Shown here: positions 7,051 to 15,527 of the stretch, in pieces
Layout: each line of letters opens with the position of its first letter
Numbering within the stretch: the stretch's first letter is position 1
Assembly: GCF_016901955.1 (NCBI RefSeq)
Contig: NZ_JACJLC010000026.1
Location: forward strand, 1-34,986
Direction: 5' to 3'
DNA length: 34,986 nucleotides
Origin: Pseudoflavonifractor phocaeensis
GTDB lineage: Bacteria; Bacillota; Clostridia; Oscillospirales; Oscillospiraceae
Translations under genes and position numbers: made by a program
Notes under the pieces: model-generated
What the model saw: only the letters and a program-made list of their open reading frames with translations
Databases searched by the model: none
Told to the model about the DNA's origin: nothing

Positions 7051-7737
7051 ATGAAAAAGGTGCTCGTGCTGGAGGACGAGGCCAACATCCGCAGCTTTGT
7101 GGTCATCAATCTAAAGCGGGCCGGATATGAGGCCATTGAGGCGGAGACAGGGGAGGAGGCCCTGGCCCAGCTCAAGCGGAACCCGGATATCAAGGTAGCC
7201 CTGCTGGACATTATGCTGCCTGATATGGACGGCTTTGAGGTGTGCCGCCGCATCCGGGCGGGGGACAACAACATCGGCATTATCATGCTCACCGCTCGCA
7301 CCCAGGAAATGGACAAAATTACCGGGCTAATGACCGGTGCGGACGATTATGTGACCAAGCCCTTCTCCCCGGCGGAACTTACCGCGCGTATCGACGCCCT
7401 CTACCGCCGCACCGGTGGCTCTGTCGCGGTGGACAGTGGCGAGATCAGCCAGCCTCCCTTCCTGTTGAACACCCGCAACCGCACCCTGGAAAAAAACGGC
7501 CAGCGGGTGAAGCTGACCCAGGTGGAGTATTCCATTATCAAGCTGTTTATGGATAACCCGGGTAAGGCCCTGTCCCGAGAGGAGATTTTGGATTCGGTCT
7601 GGGGCCGGGACTACTTTGGTGAACTGAAGATCGTGGACGTAAACATCCGCCGTTTGCGGATCAAGATCGAGGATGACCCCACCAACCCGACGTTTATCAC
7701 CACAGTATGGGGCTACGGCTACAAGTGGGGCTTCTGA
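7051..7737 (+). CDS. OmpR/PhoB-family response regulator
   Basis: A 228-aa two-domain regulator. The receiver domain (1-115) has the acidic pair E8/D9, phosphoacceptor D53 (LLDIMLPDMDG), T81 and K103 (KPFSPAEL). The C-terminal winged helix (about 130-228) shows LTQVEYSIIKLFMDNPGKALSREEIL-type recognition sequence split over the domain, ending with TVWGYGYKWGF. It should be phosphorylated by the histidine kinase encoded 43 bp downstream and act on promoters as a dimer. RBS AAGGAGG precedes the ATG. The particular pathway (PhoP-, WalR- or other type) cannot be decided from sequence alone. Confidence 0.93.
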   Translation: MKKVLVLEDEANIRSFVVINLKRAGYEAIEAETGEEALAQLKRNPDIKVALLDIMLPDMDGFEVCRRIRAGDNNIGIIMLTARTQEMDKITGLMTGADDYVTKPFSPAELTARIDALYRRTGGSVAVDSGEISQPPFLLNTRNRTLEKNGQRVKLTQVEYSIIKLFMDNPGKALSREEILDSVWGRDYFGELKIVDVNIRRLRIKIEDDPTNPTFITTVWGYGYKWGF

Positions 7738-7780
7738 CCTGATATTTAACACTCACTACCAGGTGGTGAAACACGGACTC

Positions 7781-9196
7781 ATGAAAAAACGAATCGGCAT
7801 CCGCGGCATCCGCAAACGCTGGATGGTGAACTCCATCAGTGTAGTGCTGTTTATTGTGCTGCTGGCGGTGACCGCCTTTTCCGCGGCCATGGGCAGCTAC
7901 TATTACTCCACTCTCAGCGAGTCCCTCTCCCAAAAGGCGGAGAGCGCGGTGCGCAGCTTCAACTATTACCGGACGGGGGACTCCTATTATGAATACGCCC
8001 GCACCCTGGTGGGGGGAGACCAGTCCAGCGACCGGCTGGAGGTGGAGTTTCTGGACGCCAGCGGCCTGATCCGCTACTCCAGCTCCGACCTGACCGCCTT
8101 CCGCTCTCCCGGCACCCCCGATATTTCCGAGGCCCTGAGCCAGGGCCATACCAAGGTGTGGACGGGCTCCGACCCCAGCACCGGGGAGCACATCATGGCG
8201 GCCACCAGCCCCCTGATCCTCAACGGGGAAGTGGTGGGGGCCATGCGCTATGTCACCTCCCTGCGGAACGTGGACTGGCAGATCGTCATCGTGGTGGCCA
8301 TCGCCCTGGGCATCGGCATGGCCATCCTGGCCTTCGTCTACTTCTCCAACCTGTACTTTGTCCGCTCCATCGTGGAGCCCATGGCGGGCATCACCGATAC
8401 CGCCAAGCGGATCGCCGCCGGCTCCTACGGCGTGCAGATCGAAAAGCGGTTTGACGACGAGATCGGGGATCTCACCGACGCCATCAATGATATGTCGCTG
8501 AAGATCAATCAGAGCGAGAAGATGAAAAATGAATTCATCTCCTCGGTGTCCCATGAGCTGCGCACTCCTCTCACCGCCATCAACGGCTGGGCGGAGACCA
8601 TCATGCATGGGGAGGTGCGGGACAGCGCCGACGTGAAAAAGGGCATGGGTATCATTGTGTCCGAGGCCCGGCGGCTGACCAACATGGTGGAAGAGTTGCT
8701 GGAGTTTTCCCGCATTCAGGATGGACGGTTTACCCTGTCGGTGGAGCCCATGGACATCAAAGCTGAACTGGAGGATGCGGTCTACACCTACCGGGAGTTC
8801 TTCCGCCGGGAGGGCATCGAGCTGAACCACTTTGACTGCGAGGAGGAATTCCCCCCTATTGCCGGGGACCCGGAGCGGCTGCGGCAGGTGTTCTGCAACT
8901 TGCTGGATAACGCCGCCAAGCACGGCGGCTCGGGCAAGCGGATCGACACCGCCATCCGCCAGGAGGACGACACAGTGGTCATCACCGTTCGGGACTACGG
9001 CCCCGGCATTCCGGAGGAAGAGCTGCCTCACGTGAAGTACAAGTTCTATAAGGGTTCTTCCAAGGCGAGAGGATCGGGCATCGGCCTGGCGGTGTGCGAC
9101 GAGATCGTTAGCCGCCATGAGGGTACTCTGGAGATCGGCAACGCTGAAGGCGGCGGCTGTATTGTTACCGTTACCCTGCCCATCCAACCCCAATAG
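7781..9196 (+). CDS. Membrane sensor histidine kinase (HAMP-HisKA-HATPase)
   Basis: A 471-aa kinase, partner of the response regulator before it. TM1 (about 17-38) and TM2 (about 168-192) enclose an extracellular segment of about 130 residues, followed by HAMP (about 193-245). The HisKA dimerisation helix has SVSHELRTPLTAI with phospho-accepting H258. The HATPase_c domain has N-box NLLDNAAKHG, G1 DYGPGIP and G2 GSGIGLAVC. ATG 7781 gives a short basic N-terminus before TM1; GTG 7766 is in frame but too close to AGGTGG. The ligand is unknown; the Ca-loop lipoprotein two genes upstream is a candidate input. Confidence 0.93.
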   Translation: MKKRIGIRGIRKRWMVNSISVVLFIVLLAVTAFSAAMGSYYYSTLSESLSQKAESAVRSFNYYRTGDSYYEYARTLVGGDQSSDRLEVEFLDASGLIRYSSSDLTAFRSPGTPDISEALSQGHTKVWTGSDPSTGEHIMAATSPLILNGEVVGAMRYVTSLRNVDWQIVIVVAIALGIGMAILAFVYFSNLYFVRSIVEPMAGITDTAKRIAAGSYGVQIEKRFDDEIGDLTDAINDMSLKINQSEKMKNEFISSVSHELRTPLTAINGWAETIMHGEVRDSADVKKGMGIIVSEARRLTNMVEELLEFSRIQDGRFTLSVEPMDIKAELEDAVYTYREFFRREGIELNHFDCEEEFPPIAGDPERLRQVFCNLLDNAAKHGGSGKRIDTAIRQEDDTVVITVRDYGPGIPEEELPHVKYKFYKGSSKARGSGIGLAVCDEIVSRHEGTLEIGNAEGGGCIVTVTLPIQPQ

Positions 9197-9233
9197 GAAA
9201 CTTCAGGAAATCGAACATCTGTTTCAAAAAAGA

Positions 9234-9265
9234 GACCCGCGCCCCTTGCAATCGGGGTGCGGGTC
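9234..9265. repeat. GC-rich hairpin overlapping the yqhQ promoter
   Basis: GACCCGCGCCCC (9234-9245) pairs with GGGGTGCGGGTC (9254-9265) with one G-T pair. There is no T-run on the plus strand, so it is a weak terminator for the kinase transcript. Its 8-nt loop contains the -35 box of the yqhQ promoter. It may be a terminator, an operator, or both. Confidence 0.65.
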
Positions 9266-9274
9266 TGATACAAT
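9246..9274 (+). promoter_or_regulatory. Sigma-A promoter for yqhQ and the downstream run
   Basis: TTGCAA (9246-9251), 17-nt spacer, TACAAT (9269-9274). About 48 nt separate the -10 box from the ATG of yqhQ. Confidence 0.7.
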
Positions 9275-9321
9275 AAACAAGATATCAGATCATACCAAAA
9301 TGCAAGGAGAACATACCCTCA

Positions 9322-10302
9322 ATGTCAAATCAGACCAAGCGTTCCTGTGATACGCCCTATAAGACCATGATCGGCGGCCAGGCCCTCATCGAAGGGATCA
9401 TGATGCTGGGGCCAGAGAAAAAGGCCGTGGTGGTGCGCAAGCCGGAGGGTGATCTGGCCGAGCAGGTGGAGGAGCGGGTCCTTATTAAGGACAAGCATCC
9501 TGCCCTGGGTCTGCCGTTTATCCGGGGCGTGTTCAATTTTTGCTCCTCCATGGCCAACGGGGTGAAGGCACTGATGTATTCTGCCTCCTTTGTGCCGGAG
9601 GAAGAGGAGACTCCGCAGGAGCCCTCCAAAATGGAGCAGTGGCTGGACAAGCACTTGGGCAGCGAGAAGGCGACTTCGGTATTGGTGACCATCGCGGTGG
9701 TCATGGGCATCCTCTTTTCGGTGGGCCTGTTCATTCTGCTGCCCACCGCCCTGGTGGGGGTACTGGGGCGGTTCGTGCCTCTGGCCATGTGGCTGCGCAA
9801 TTTGCTGGAGGGCGTGGTGAAGGTAGTCATTTTCATGGGCTATTTGATGCTGTGCTCCCATATGAAGGAGATCCATCGGGTGTTCCAGTATCATGGGGCG
9901 GAGCACAAAACTATTTTCTGCTATGAGCACGGCCTGCCCCTGACGGTGGAGAACGTGCGCAAGCAGCCCCGGCACCATCCCCGCTGCGGTACCAGCTTTT
10001 TGTTTGTGGTCATCGTGGTGAGCATTCTACTGTCCAGTGTGGTATTTTCCTTTATATCGGTAACCAATACTTTTCTGCGAATGGCACTGCATTTGCTAAT
10101 GTTGCCCTTTATCGTCAGCCTTACCTATGAGTTCAACCGGGTAGTAGGCAGATATGACAACTGGCTCACCCGCCTGGTGTCCGCCCCCGGCATGTGGCTC
10201 CAGAATTGGACCACTTTTGAGCCGGACGACTCCATGATTGAGGTGGGCATCCGGGCTTTTACCCTGGTGCTGCCGGAGGAAAAGGGTAAGGACCAGTGGT
10301 GA
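9322..10302 (+). CDS. yqhQ: DUF1385 / YqhQ family membrane protein
   Basis: A 326-aa polytopic membrane protein of the DUF1385 (YqhQ) family. The N-terminal signature IGGQALIEGIMMLGP (about 14-28) is diagnostic. The membrane segments lie at about 112-145, 155-180, 220-245 and 250-275, with HGAEHKTIFCYE in a conserved loop rich in His and Glu. Another conserved loop reads PRHHPRCGTSFLF. The family is widespread in Firmicutes and commonly sits beside prmC/prfA, as here, with prmC 54 bp downstream. Its biochemical function is not established; the conserved His/Cys/Glu residues suggest metal binding. ATG 9322 follows AAGGAG with a longish gap. Confidence 0.92.
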   Translation: MSNQTKRSCDTPYKTMIGGQALIEGIMMLGPEKKAVVVRKPEGDLAEQVEERVLIKDKHPALGLPFIRGVFNFCSSMANGVKALMYSASFVPEEEETPQEPSKMEQWLDKHLGSEKATSVLVTIAVVMGILFSVGLFILLPTALVGVLGRFVPLAMWLRNLLEGVVKVVIFMGYLMLCSHMKEIHRVFQYHGAEHKTIFCYEHGLPLTVENVRKQPRHHPRCGTSFLFVVIVVSILLSSVVFSFISVTNTFLRMALHLLMLPFIVSLTYEFNRVVGRYDNWLTRLVSAPGMWLQNWTTFEPDDSMIEVGIRAFTLVLPEEKGKDQW

Positions 10303-10356
10303 CTGGGCGTTGCCCTGACGGAGAGAAAGAGAAACTGGATACGGGAGCGTGGTTTC

Positions 10357-11220
10357 ATGGCGACCACCTACAACAATCTCTTCCTGGATACGCGCCGGCG
10401 CCTGCGGGAGGCAGGGGTGGAGAGCGCCCAGCTGGAGGCCCGGGAGCTGGTATGCGCCGCGGCGGGCAAGACCCGGGAGCAGTTTTATCGGGATATGTCC
10501 CTGTACACCTCCGGTTCGGTGGAGGAGAAGCTGGCCGTTTTGGTAGAGCGTCGCCTGGCGGGAGAGCCGGTGGCCTATCTCATCGGCGAGTGGGAGTTTT
10601 ACGGCCTGACCCTGACAGTAGACCCCCATGTGCTCATTCCGCGGATGGATACTGAGGTGCTGGCAGAACGGGCCATCCTTTTGGCCCGGGAGGCGGGAGA
10701 AGGGGCCCGGGTGTTGGATCTGTGCGCCGGCAGCGGCTGCGTGGGACTGGCGGTGGCCGCCAATGTGCCTGGCTGCCGGGTGGTGCTGGCCGACATCAGC
10801 GAGGGCGCCCTCAAGATCTGTAAACAGAACATCCGCCGCTGTGAGCTCAATGCCCGGGTGACCTGCCTGCAGGCCGACGCCCTGACGCCTCCGGAGGCCG
10901 CCCTGTGGGATTTTGACGTGATTGCCTGCAACCCGCCCTATATTCCTACCGGGGATCTGGCTGGACTGGACGTGTCCGTGCGGGATTATGAGCCCCATTC
11001 TGCCTTGGATGGCGGGGCTGACGGTCTGGACTTTTACCGGGCAGTGGCCGGCCGGTGGGGTAAGGCCCTGCGACTGGGAGGTAGTCTGCTTTTTGAGGTA
11101 GGCGTTGGCCAGGCTGGGGATGTTCAAAGCCTGCTGAAGGAAAACGGCTATGTGGATGTTCGGGCTACCCAGGATACCCAGGGCATCTGGCGGGTGGTGG
11201 AAGGCATTCTGAATGTGTAG
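10357..11220 (+). CDS. prmC: Peptide chain release factor N5-glutamine methyltransferase
   Basis: A 287-aa SAM-dependent methyltransferase that methylates the Gln of the GGQ motif in release factors RF1/RF2. The N-terminal helical domain (1-85) binds the release factor. The Rossmann-like domain has [15 protein letters not shown] as the SAM loop. The active-site tetrapeptide NPPY is at residues 192-195, within [12 protein letters not shown]. Length is normal for PrmC/HemK. The gene follows yqhQ closely and precedes recA by 34 bp, so it is probably cotranscribed. The release factor gene prfA, often adjacent, is not in the window. Confidence 0.95.
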   Translation: MATTYNNLFLDTRRRLREAGVESAQLEARELVCAAAGKTREQFYRDMSLYTSGSVEEKLAVLVERRLAGEPVAYLIGEWEFYGLTLTVDPHVLIPRMDTEVLAERAILLAREAGEGARVLDLCAGSGCVGLAVAANVPGCRVVLADISEGALKICKQNIRRCELNARVTCLQADALTPPEAALWDFDVIACNPPYIPTGDLAGLDVSVRDYEPHSALDGGADGLDFYRAVAGRWGKALRLGGSLLFEVGVGQAGDVQSLLKENGYVDVRATQDTQGIWRVVEGILNV

Positions 11221-11254
11221 CACGCCGCTCCGGCGGTGGAGAGGAGATACGTAC

Positions 11255-12367
11255 ATGGCAGAGAAGAAGAAATCCATGGTGGAGAGCGCTGCTCCCGCCT
11301 CTGATAAGAAAAAGGCCCTGGAGACGGCCATGGCTCAGATCGAAAAGGCCTACGGCAAGGGCTCCATCATGCGTCTGGGAGACAACGCCGACATTGTGGT
11401 GGAGGCCATCCCCACCGGGTCCCTGTCTCTGGACCTGGCCCTGGGCATCGGTGGTGTGCCCAAGGGCCGCATCATCGAGATCTACGGCCCCGAGTCCTCC
11501 GGTAAGACCACCTTGGCCCTTCACATCGTGGCGGAGGCCCAGAAGCGGGGAGGCGAGGTCGCTTTCATTGACGCCGAGCACGCCCTGGATCCCTATTATG
11601 CCCGGGCTCTGGGGGTGGACATCGACTCCATGCTCATCTCTCAGCCGGACACCGGCGAGCAGGGGTTGGAGATCTGCGAGGCACTGGTGCGCTCCGGCGC
11701 CATCGACGTGGTGGTGGTGGACTCGGTGGCCGCTCTCACCCCTCGGGCTGAGATCGAGGGAGATATGGGCGATTCCCACGTGGGTTTGCTGGCCCGGCTC
11801 ATGAGCCAAGCCCTGCGGAAGCTGGCTGGCTCCATCGCCAAGACCAACTGTGTGGTCATTTTCATCAACCAGCTGCGGGAAAAGGTGGGGGTCATGTATG
11901 GCAATCCGGAGGTCACCACCGGCGGCCGCGCCCTGAAGTTTTATGCCTCCGTGCGCATGGACGTGCGCCGGGTGGAATCTCTGAAAAACGGCTCCGAGAT
12001 CATCGGCAACCGCACCCGGGTAAAGGTAGTTAAAAACAAGGTCTCTCCTCCCTTCAAAGAGGCGGAGTTTGACATCATGTACGGCGAGGGCATCTCCAAG
12101 ATCGGGGAGATCCTGGACCTGGCTACCAAGCTGGACCTGGTACAGAAGTCGGGTTCCTGGTTCGCCATGGGGGACACCCGCCTGGGCCAGGGTCGGGACG
12201 CCGCCAAGCAGTACCTTAAGGATAACCCGGAGGTGTGCGATAGGCTGGAGGAGGATATCCGCAAGAACTCCTATAAGCTGATGAGCAGCCAGGCACGGGC
12301 TGCCGCCAAGGCCGCTGGCCGGGCGGTAGATATCTCTGCTGAGGATTTTGAGGATGCGGATCAGTAA
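11255..12367 (+). CDS. recA: Recombinase RecA
   Basis: A 370-aa RecA, the strand-exchange ATPase of homologous recombination and the coprotease that triggers LexA cleavage. Walker [10 protein letters not shown] begins at residue 78, and the Walker B region is [10 protein letters not shown]. The L2 DNA-binding loop region includes [21 protein letters not shown] spread over the core, and the C-terminal domain is present. ATG 11255 was chosen because it follows GAGGAGA and gives the usual MAEKKK-type N-terminus; a longer reading from 11213 would overlap prmC. No clear LexA/SOS box was seen upstream, and the gene may be driven from the yqhQ promoter as well as its own. recX overlaps its end. Confidence 0.98.
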   Translation: MAEKKKSMVESAAPASDKKKALETAMAQIEKAYGKGSIMRLGDNADIVVEAIPTGSLSLDLALGIGGVPKGRIIEIYGPESSGKTTLALHIVAEAQKRGGEVAFIDAEHALDPYYARALGVDIDSMLISQPDTGEQGLEICEALVRSGAIDVVVVDSVAALTPRAEIEGDMGDSHVGLLARLMSQALRKLAGSIAKTNCVVIFINQLREKVGVMYGNPEVTTGGRALKFYASVRMDVRRVESLKNGSEIIGNRTRVKVVKNKVSPPFKEAEFDIMYGEGISKIGEILDLATKLDLVQKSGSWFAMGDTRLGQGRDAAKQYLKDNPEVCDRLEEDIRKNSYKLMSSQARAAAKAAGRAVDISAEDFEDADQ

Positions 12368-13004
12368 GCTGGCCCCTTCTACCCATGTACAGGGGCGCTG
12401 GCTGTGCCATATGGAAGACGGGACCATTCTGCGGGTGACCGAGAATGAGGTCGTGGCCTTTGGCCTGTGCTCTGGGCTGGAGCTGACCGGGGAGAGGCTG
12501 GCCGCCCTGACGGCGGCGGCCAAGACAGCGGCGGTGCGTGACAAGGCCGTAGATCTGCTGGCCGCCCGCCCTCTGTCCCGAAAGGAGCTGGTGGACAAGC
12601 TCACCACGCGGTCCCGGAGTCGGGACAAGGAGCCTGTCACTGACCGGGAAACCGCCGAGCAGGTGGCCGACCGACTGGAGGAGCTGGGCTATCTCAACGA
12701 TGGGCATTATGCCCACATGGTGGCGGAGCACTACGCCGCCAAGGGTTATGGCCCCAGCCGGATACGGGAGGAGCTCTACCGCCGGGGTGTGCCCCGGGAC
12801 TGCTGGGAGGAGGCACTGGAGAGCCTGGAGGGCCCGGAAGAGGCCATCGACGGCTTCCTGCGGAAAAAATTGCGGGGGGCCGACCTCACTGATCCCAAGA
12901 GCTACCAACGGGCGGCCAACGCTCTGGCCCGCCGGGGCTTTCGGTGGGACGATATCAAGGACGGCCTGCGCCGGTATGGCGCGGACACAGAGGAGGAAGA
13001 TTGA
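12354..13004 (+). CDS. recX: Regulatory protein RecX
   Basis: A 216-aa RecX, which binds within the RecA filament groove and limits RecA activity. The helical repeats are visible, for example [25 protein letters not shown] and [14 protein letters not shown]. It starts inside recA: ATG 12354 overlaps the recA stop by 14 nt, so translation is probably coupled. A TTG two codons earlier (12348) is a less likely start. The stop shares TGATG with the ATG of the nitroreductase gene, again indicating coupling. Length is at the upper-normal end for the family. Confidence 0.93.
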   Translation: MRISKLAPSTHVQGRWLCHMEDGTILRVTENEVVAFGLCSGLELTGERLAALTAAAKTAAVRDKAVDLLAARPLSRKELVDKLTTRSRSRDKEPVTDRETAEQVADRLEELGYLNDGHYAHMVAEHYAAKGYGPSRIREELYRRGVPRDCWEEALESLEGPEEAIDGFLRKKLRGADLTDPKSYQRAANALARRGFRWDDIKDGLRRYGADTEEED

Positions 13005-13579
13005 TGGAAGCCAAAGAAGCTTTGCTCACCCGCCGCAGTATCCGCCGCTACAAGGCGGACCCCATCCCCCGTGCCGTGCTGGAGGACATTTTGGAGGCCG
13101 GTCTGGCCGCACCATCCGCAATTAATATGCAGCACTGGTACTTTGTGGCTGTCCAGAACCCCGCCGCCTTGGAGGAGATCAAGCAGATCATGGGGGGCGT
13201 GGTGGAGAAATTTACCCCCGTGCTGGAGCAGCGGTTTTCCCGCAACCCGGAGCAGGTGGGTATTACCAACAAGTTCCTGTCCACCCTGGGGGGCGCACCA
13301 GTGTGCGTGCTGGTGTTCCTGCTGAAGCCCGACTACCCCGACCGGGACGGGGCCATGCAGAGCGTGTCCGCCGCCATTGAAAACGTGCTGCTGGCCGCCT
13401 GGGACAAGGGAGTGGGCTCTTGCTGGCTGTCTGCCCCCCAGCGTATGGGCTTCGGTCCCGCCTTTCAGCAGCGGTTCGCCCCTGACAAGGGAGAGTTTGT
13501 GGCGGCCATCACTCTGGGCTATCCCGATCAGCAGCCCAAAATGCCACCCCGTCGGGAGGGCAGATACATCATTGTGTAA
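13004..13579 (+). CDS. Nitroreductase family protein
   Basis: A 191-aa FMN-dependent oxidoreductase of the nitroreductase superfamily. The N-terminal flavin-binding signature RRSIRRYKADPIPR is followed by AAPSAINMQHWYFVAV, and the C-terminal FMN contact region contains GVGSCWLSAPQRMG. Such enzymes use NAD(P)H to reduce nitro compounds, quinones or flavins; the physiological substrate cannot be told from sequence. ATG 13004 overlaps the recX stop (TGATG) and follows AGGAGGA, so it is translated in the recA-recX operon. A link to DNA damage control is suggested only by position. Confidence 0.9.
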   Translation: MEAKEALLTRRSIRRYKADPIPRAVLEDILEAGLAAPSAINMQHWYFVAVQNPAALEEIKQIMGGVVEKFTPVLEQRFSRNPEQVGITNKFLSTLGGAPVCVLVFLLKPDYPDRDGAMQSVSAAIENVLLAAWDKGVGSCWLSAPQRMGFGPAFQQRFAPDKGEFVAAITLGYPDQQPKMPPRREGRYIIV

Positions 13580-13591
13580 GGAGATTGTCTC

Positions 13592-14911
13592 TTGAAGGTT
13601 GCGTTTATCTCTCTTGGCTGCGCCAAGAATCTGGTGAATACCGAGCAGATGATGGCCTTGGTGAAAGAGGCCGGCCACACCGTCACCGCCGACCCTGAGG
13701 GGGCCGACGTGGCGGTGCTCAATACCTGTGGCTTTATTGAGTCGGCTAAAACTGAGGCCATCCAAAACATCCTGGAACTTGCCCAGCTAAAGGAGCAGGA
13801 CAAGCTGGGCAAGCTGCTGGTGGCTGGCTGCCTCACCCAGCGGTACCGGGACGAGATCCTGGAGGAGCTGCCTGAGATCGACGGCATCCTGGGCACCGGC
13901 AGCTATACCGATGTGGTCCAGGCTATCGAGGCGATGGCGGAGGGGGACGTCCCCACTTATTTCGGGGATATCCACCACACCATTGAGGACGGTGCCCGGC
14001 TGGTTACTACGCCCCCCTATACCGCCTTCCTGAAGATCGCTGAGGGGTGCGATAACCACTGCGCCTACTGCGTCATCCCCTCTCTCCGGGGCCGCTACCG
14101 CAGTCGCACCATGGAGTCCCTGTTGGCCGAGGCCCAAAAGCTGGCTGATGACGGGGTAAAGGAGCTCATCGTCATCGCTCAGGATATTACCCGCTACGGC
14201 ACCGACCTGTACCACAAGCGGATGCTGGGGGAGCTGCTCAAAGAGCTGTGCAAGCTGCCCTTCCACTGGGTGCGCCTGCACTACCTGTACCCCGACGAGT
14301 TGGACGACGACCTCATTGACGTCATTGCCGGAGAACACAAGATCCTCAACTATATCGACATCCCTCTCCAGCACATCAACGACCGTATCCTGAAGGCTAT
14401 GAACCGCCGCTCCACCAAGGCGGAGATCGTAGCCCTGCTGGACAAGCTGCGGCAGCGGCTGCCCGGTCTGGTGCTGCGCACCTCCCTGATCTGCGGTCTG
14501 CCCGGGGAGACCGAGGAGGAGTTTGAGGAGCTGTGCGATTTCCTGCGTGAGAGCCGTATTGAGCGGGCGGGGATCTTCCAGTTCTCCCCTGAGGAGGGAA
14601 CCCCCGCCGCCGCCATGCCGGATCAGGTGGACCCCGATACCGCCAAGCGGCGGGTGGAGCTGTTGGTGGAGCTCCAGAGCCGGGTGATGGACGGCTGGAA
14701 CGAGAGCCGGCTGGGAGAGACCCTGGAGGTGCTATGCGAGGGCTTTGACCCGGACATGGGCTGTTTTGTAGGCCGTTCCTATGCCGATTCCCCCGACGTG
14801 GATGGGAAGGTGTACTTTACCGCCGGGGGCGTGGTGCCCGCCGGGACCTTTGTGAACGTACGGATCACCGGCACCAGCGATGGGGATCTGACCGGGGAGA
14901 TAGAGGAGTGA
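13592..14911 (+). CDS. rimO: Ribosomal protein S12 methylthiotransferase RimO
   Basis: A 439-aa radical-SAM enzyme that adds a methylthio group to an Asp of ribosomal protein S12. The N-terminal UPF0004 domain supplies cluster cysteines C10, C46 and C80. The radical SAM motif CDNHCAYC places C153, C157 and C160, and a C-terminal TRAM domain (about 375-439) is present. The IPSLRGRYRSR segment after the SAM cysteines is the usual MTTase signature. RimO rather than MiaB is supported by the N-terminal VAFISLGCAKNLVNTE pattern. The start is TTG 13592 after AAGGAGA. Only 12 bp separate it from the nitroreductase gene. Confidence 0.94.
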   Translation: MKVAFISLGCAKNLVNTEQMMALVKEAGHTVTADPEGADVAVLNTCGFIESAKTEAIQNILELAQLKEQDKLGKLLVAGCLTQRYRDEILEELPEIDGILGTGSYTDVVQAIEAMAEGDVPTYFGDIHHTIEDGARLVTTPPYTAFLKIAEGCDNHCAYCVIPSLRGRYRSRTMESLLAEAQKLADDGVKELIVIAQDITRYGTDLYHKRMLGELLKELCKLPFHWVRLHYLYPDELDDDLIDVIAGEHKILNYIDIPLQHINDRILKAMNRRSTKAEIVALLDKLRQRLPGLVLRTSLICGLPGETEEEFEELCDFLRESRIERAGIFQFSPEEGTPAAAMPDQVDPDTAKRRVELLVELQSRVMDGWNESRLGETLEVLCEGFDPDMGCFVGRSYADSPDVDGKVYFTAGGVVPAGTFVNVRITGTSDGDLTGEIEE

Positions 14912-14918
14912 CGACGTT

Positions 14919-15446
14919 GTGAATACCGCCAATAAGCTGACCATGCTCCGGGTGCTGCTCATCCCGGTGTTTCTCATCGTGCTCTATGCGGGTTTCCCCT
15001 ATCATATGTGGGTGGCACTGGCCATCTTCATCCTGGCCAGCCTCACCGATTTTGTGGACGGCTACATTGCCCGCCACCGGAACATGGTCACTGACTTTGG
15101 CAAGCTGATGGACCCCCTGGCGGACAAGGTGCTGGTCATGTCCGCCCTGCTGTGGTTCACCGAGTGTGGCCGGTTCCCCGCCTGGGTGCTGCTTATCGTC
15201 ATCCTGCGGGAGTTCGCTGTCACCGGCCTGCGGCTCATTGCCGTGGAGCATGGTCGGGTCATTGCCGCCGGTTGGTCGGGCAAGATCAAGACCGCCTCCA
15301 CCATGGTGTGTATCTGCCTGATGCTGGCCTTTCAGCATCAGACTCTGGATCTGGTGTGTGTAGTGGTGATCCTGATTACCACGGTCTACTCCGGGTCGGA
15401 GTATTTTATCCGGAACAAGGACGTTTTGGACACCGAACACCTGTGA
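14919..15446 (+). CDS. pgsA: CDP-diacylglycerol-glycerol-3-phosphate phosphatidyltransferase
   Basis: A 175-aa integral membrane enzyme that makes phosphatidylglycerophosphate, the first committed step to phosphatidylglycerol and cardiolipin. The CDP-alcohol phosphotransferase signature is complete: D44-x2-D47-G48-x2-A51-R52-x8-G61-x3-D65-x3-D69. About five hydrophobic helices are visible. The start is GTG 14919, preceded by GAGGAG 10 nt upstream and 7 nt after the rimO stop. Length is typical of Firmicutes PgsA (about 180 aa). Confidence 0.95.
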   Translation: MNTANKLTMLRVLLIPVFLIVLYAGFPYHMWVALAIFILASLTDFVDGYIARHRNMVTDFGKLMDPLADKVLVMSALLWFTECGRFPAWVLLIVILREFAVTGLRLIAVEHGRVIAAGWSGKIKTASTMVCICLMLAFQHQTLDLVCVVVILITTVYSGSEYFIRNKDVLDTEHL

Positions 15447-15527
15447 TTCCTGCCGAAAAGCGGAAGCGAGACTGGCCCATTTCCCCGCGTTTCCCTGAAA
15501 TAGAAACGAAATGGAAGGGTGAGCCCT

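Noticed and set aside
11221-11254. LexA/SOS box before recA
   Set aside because: Only 34 bp separate prmC from recA and no GAAC-4-GTTC-type palindrome is present there.
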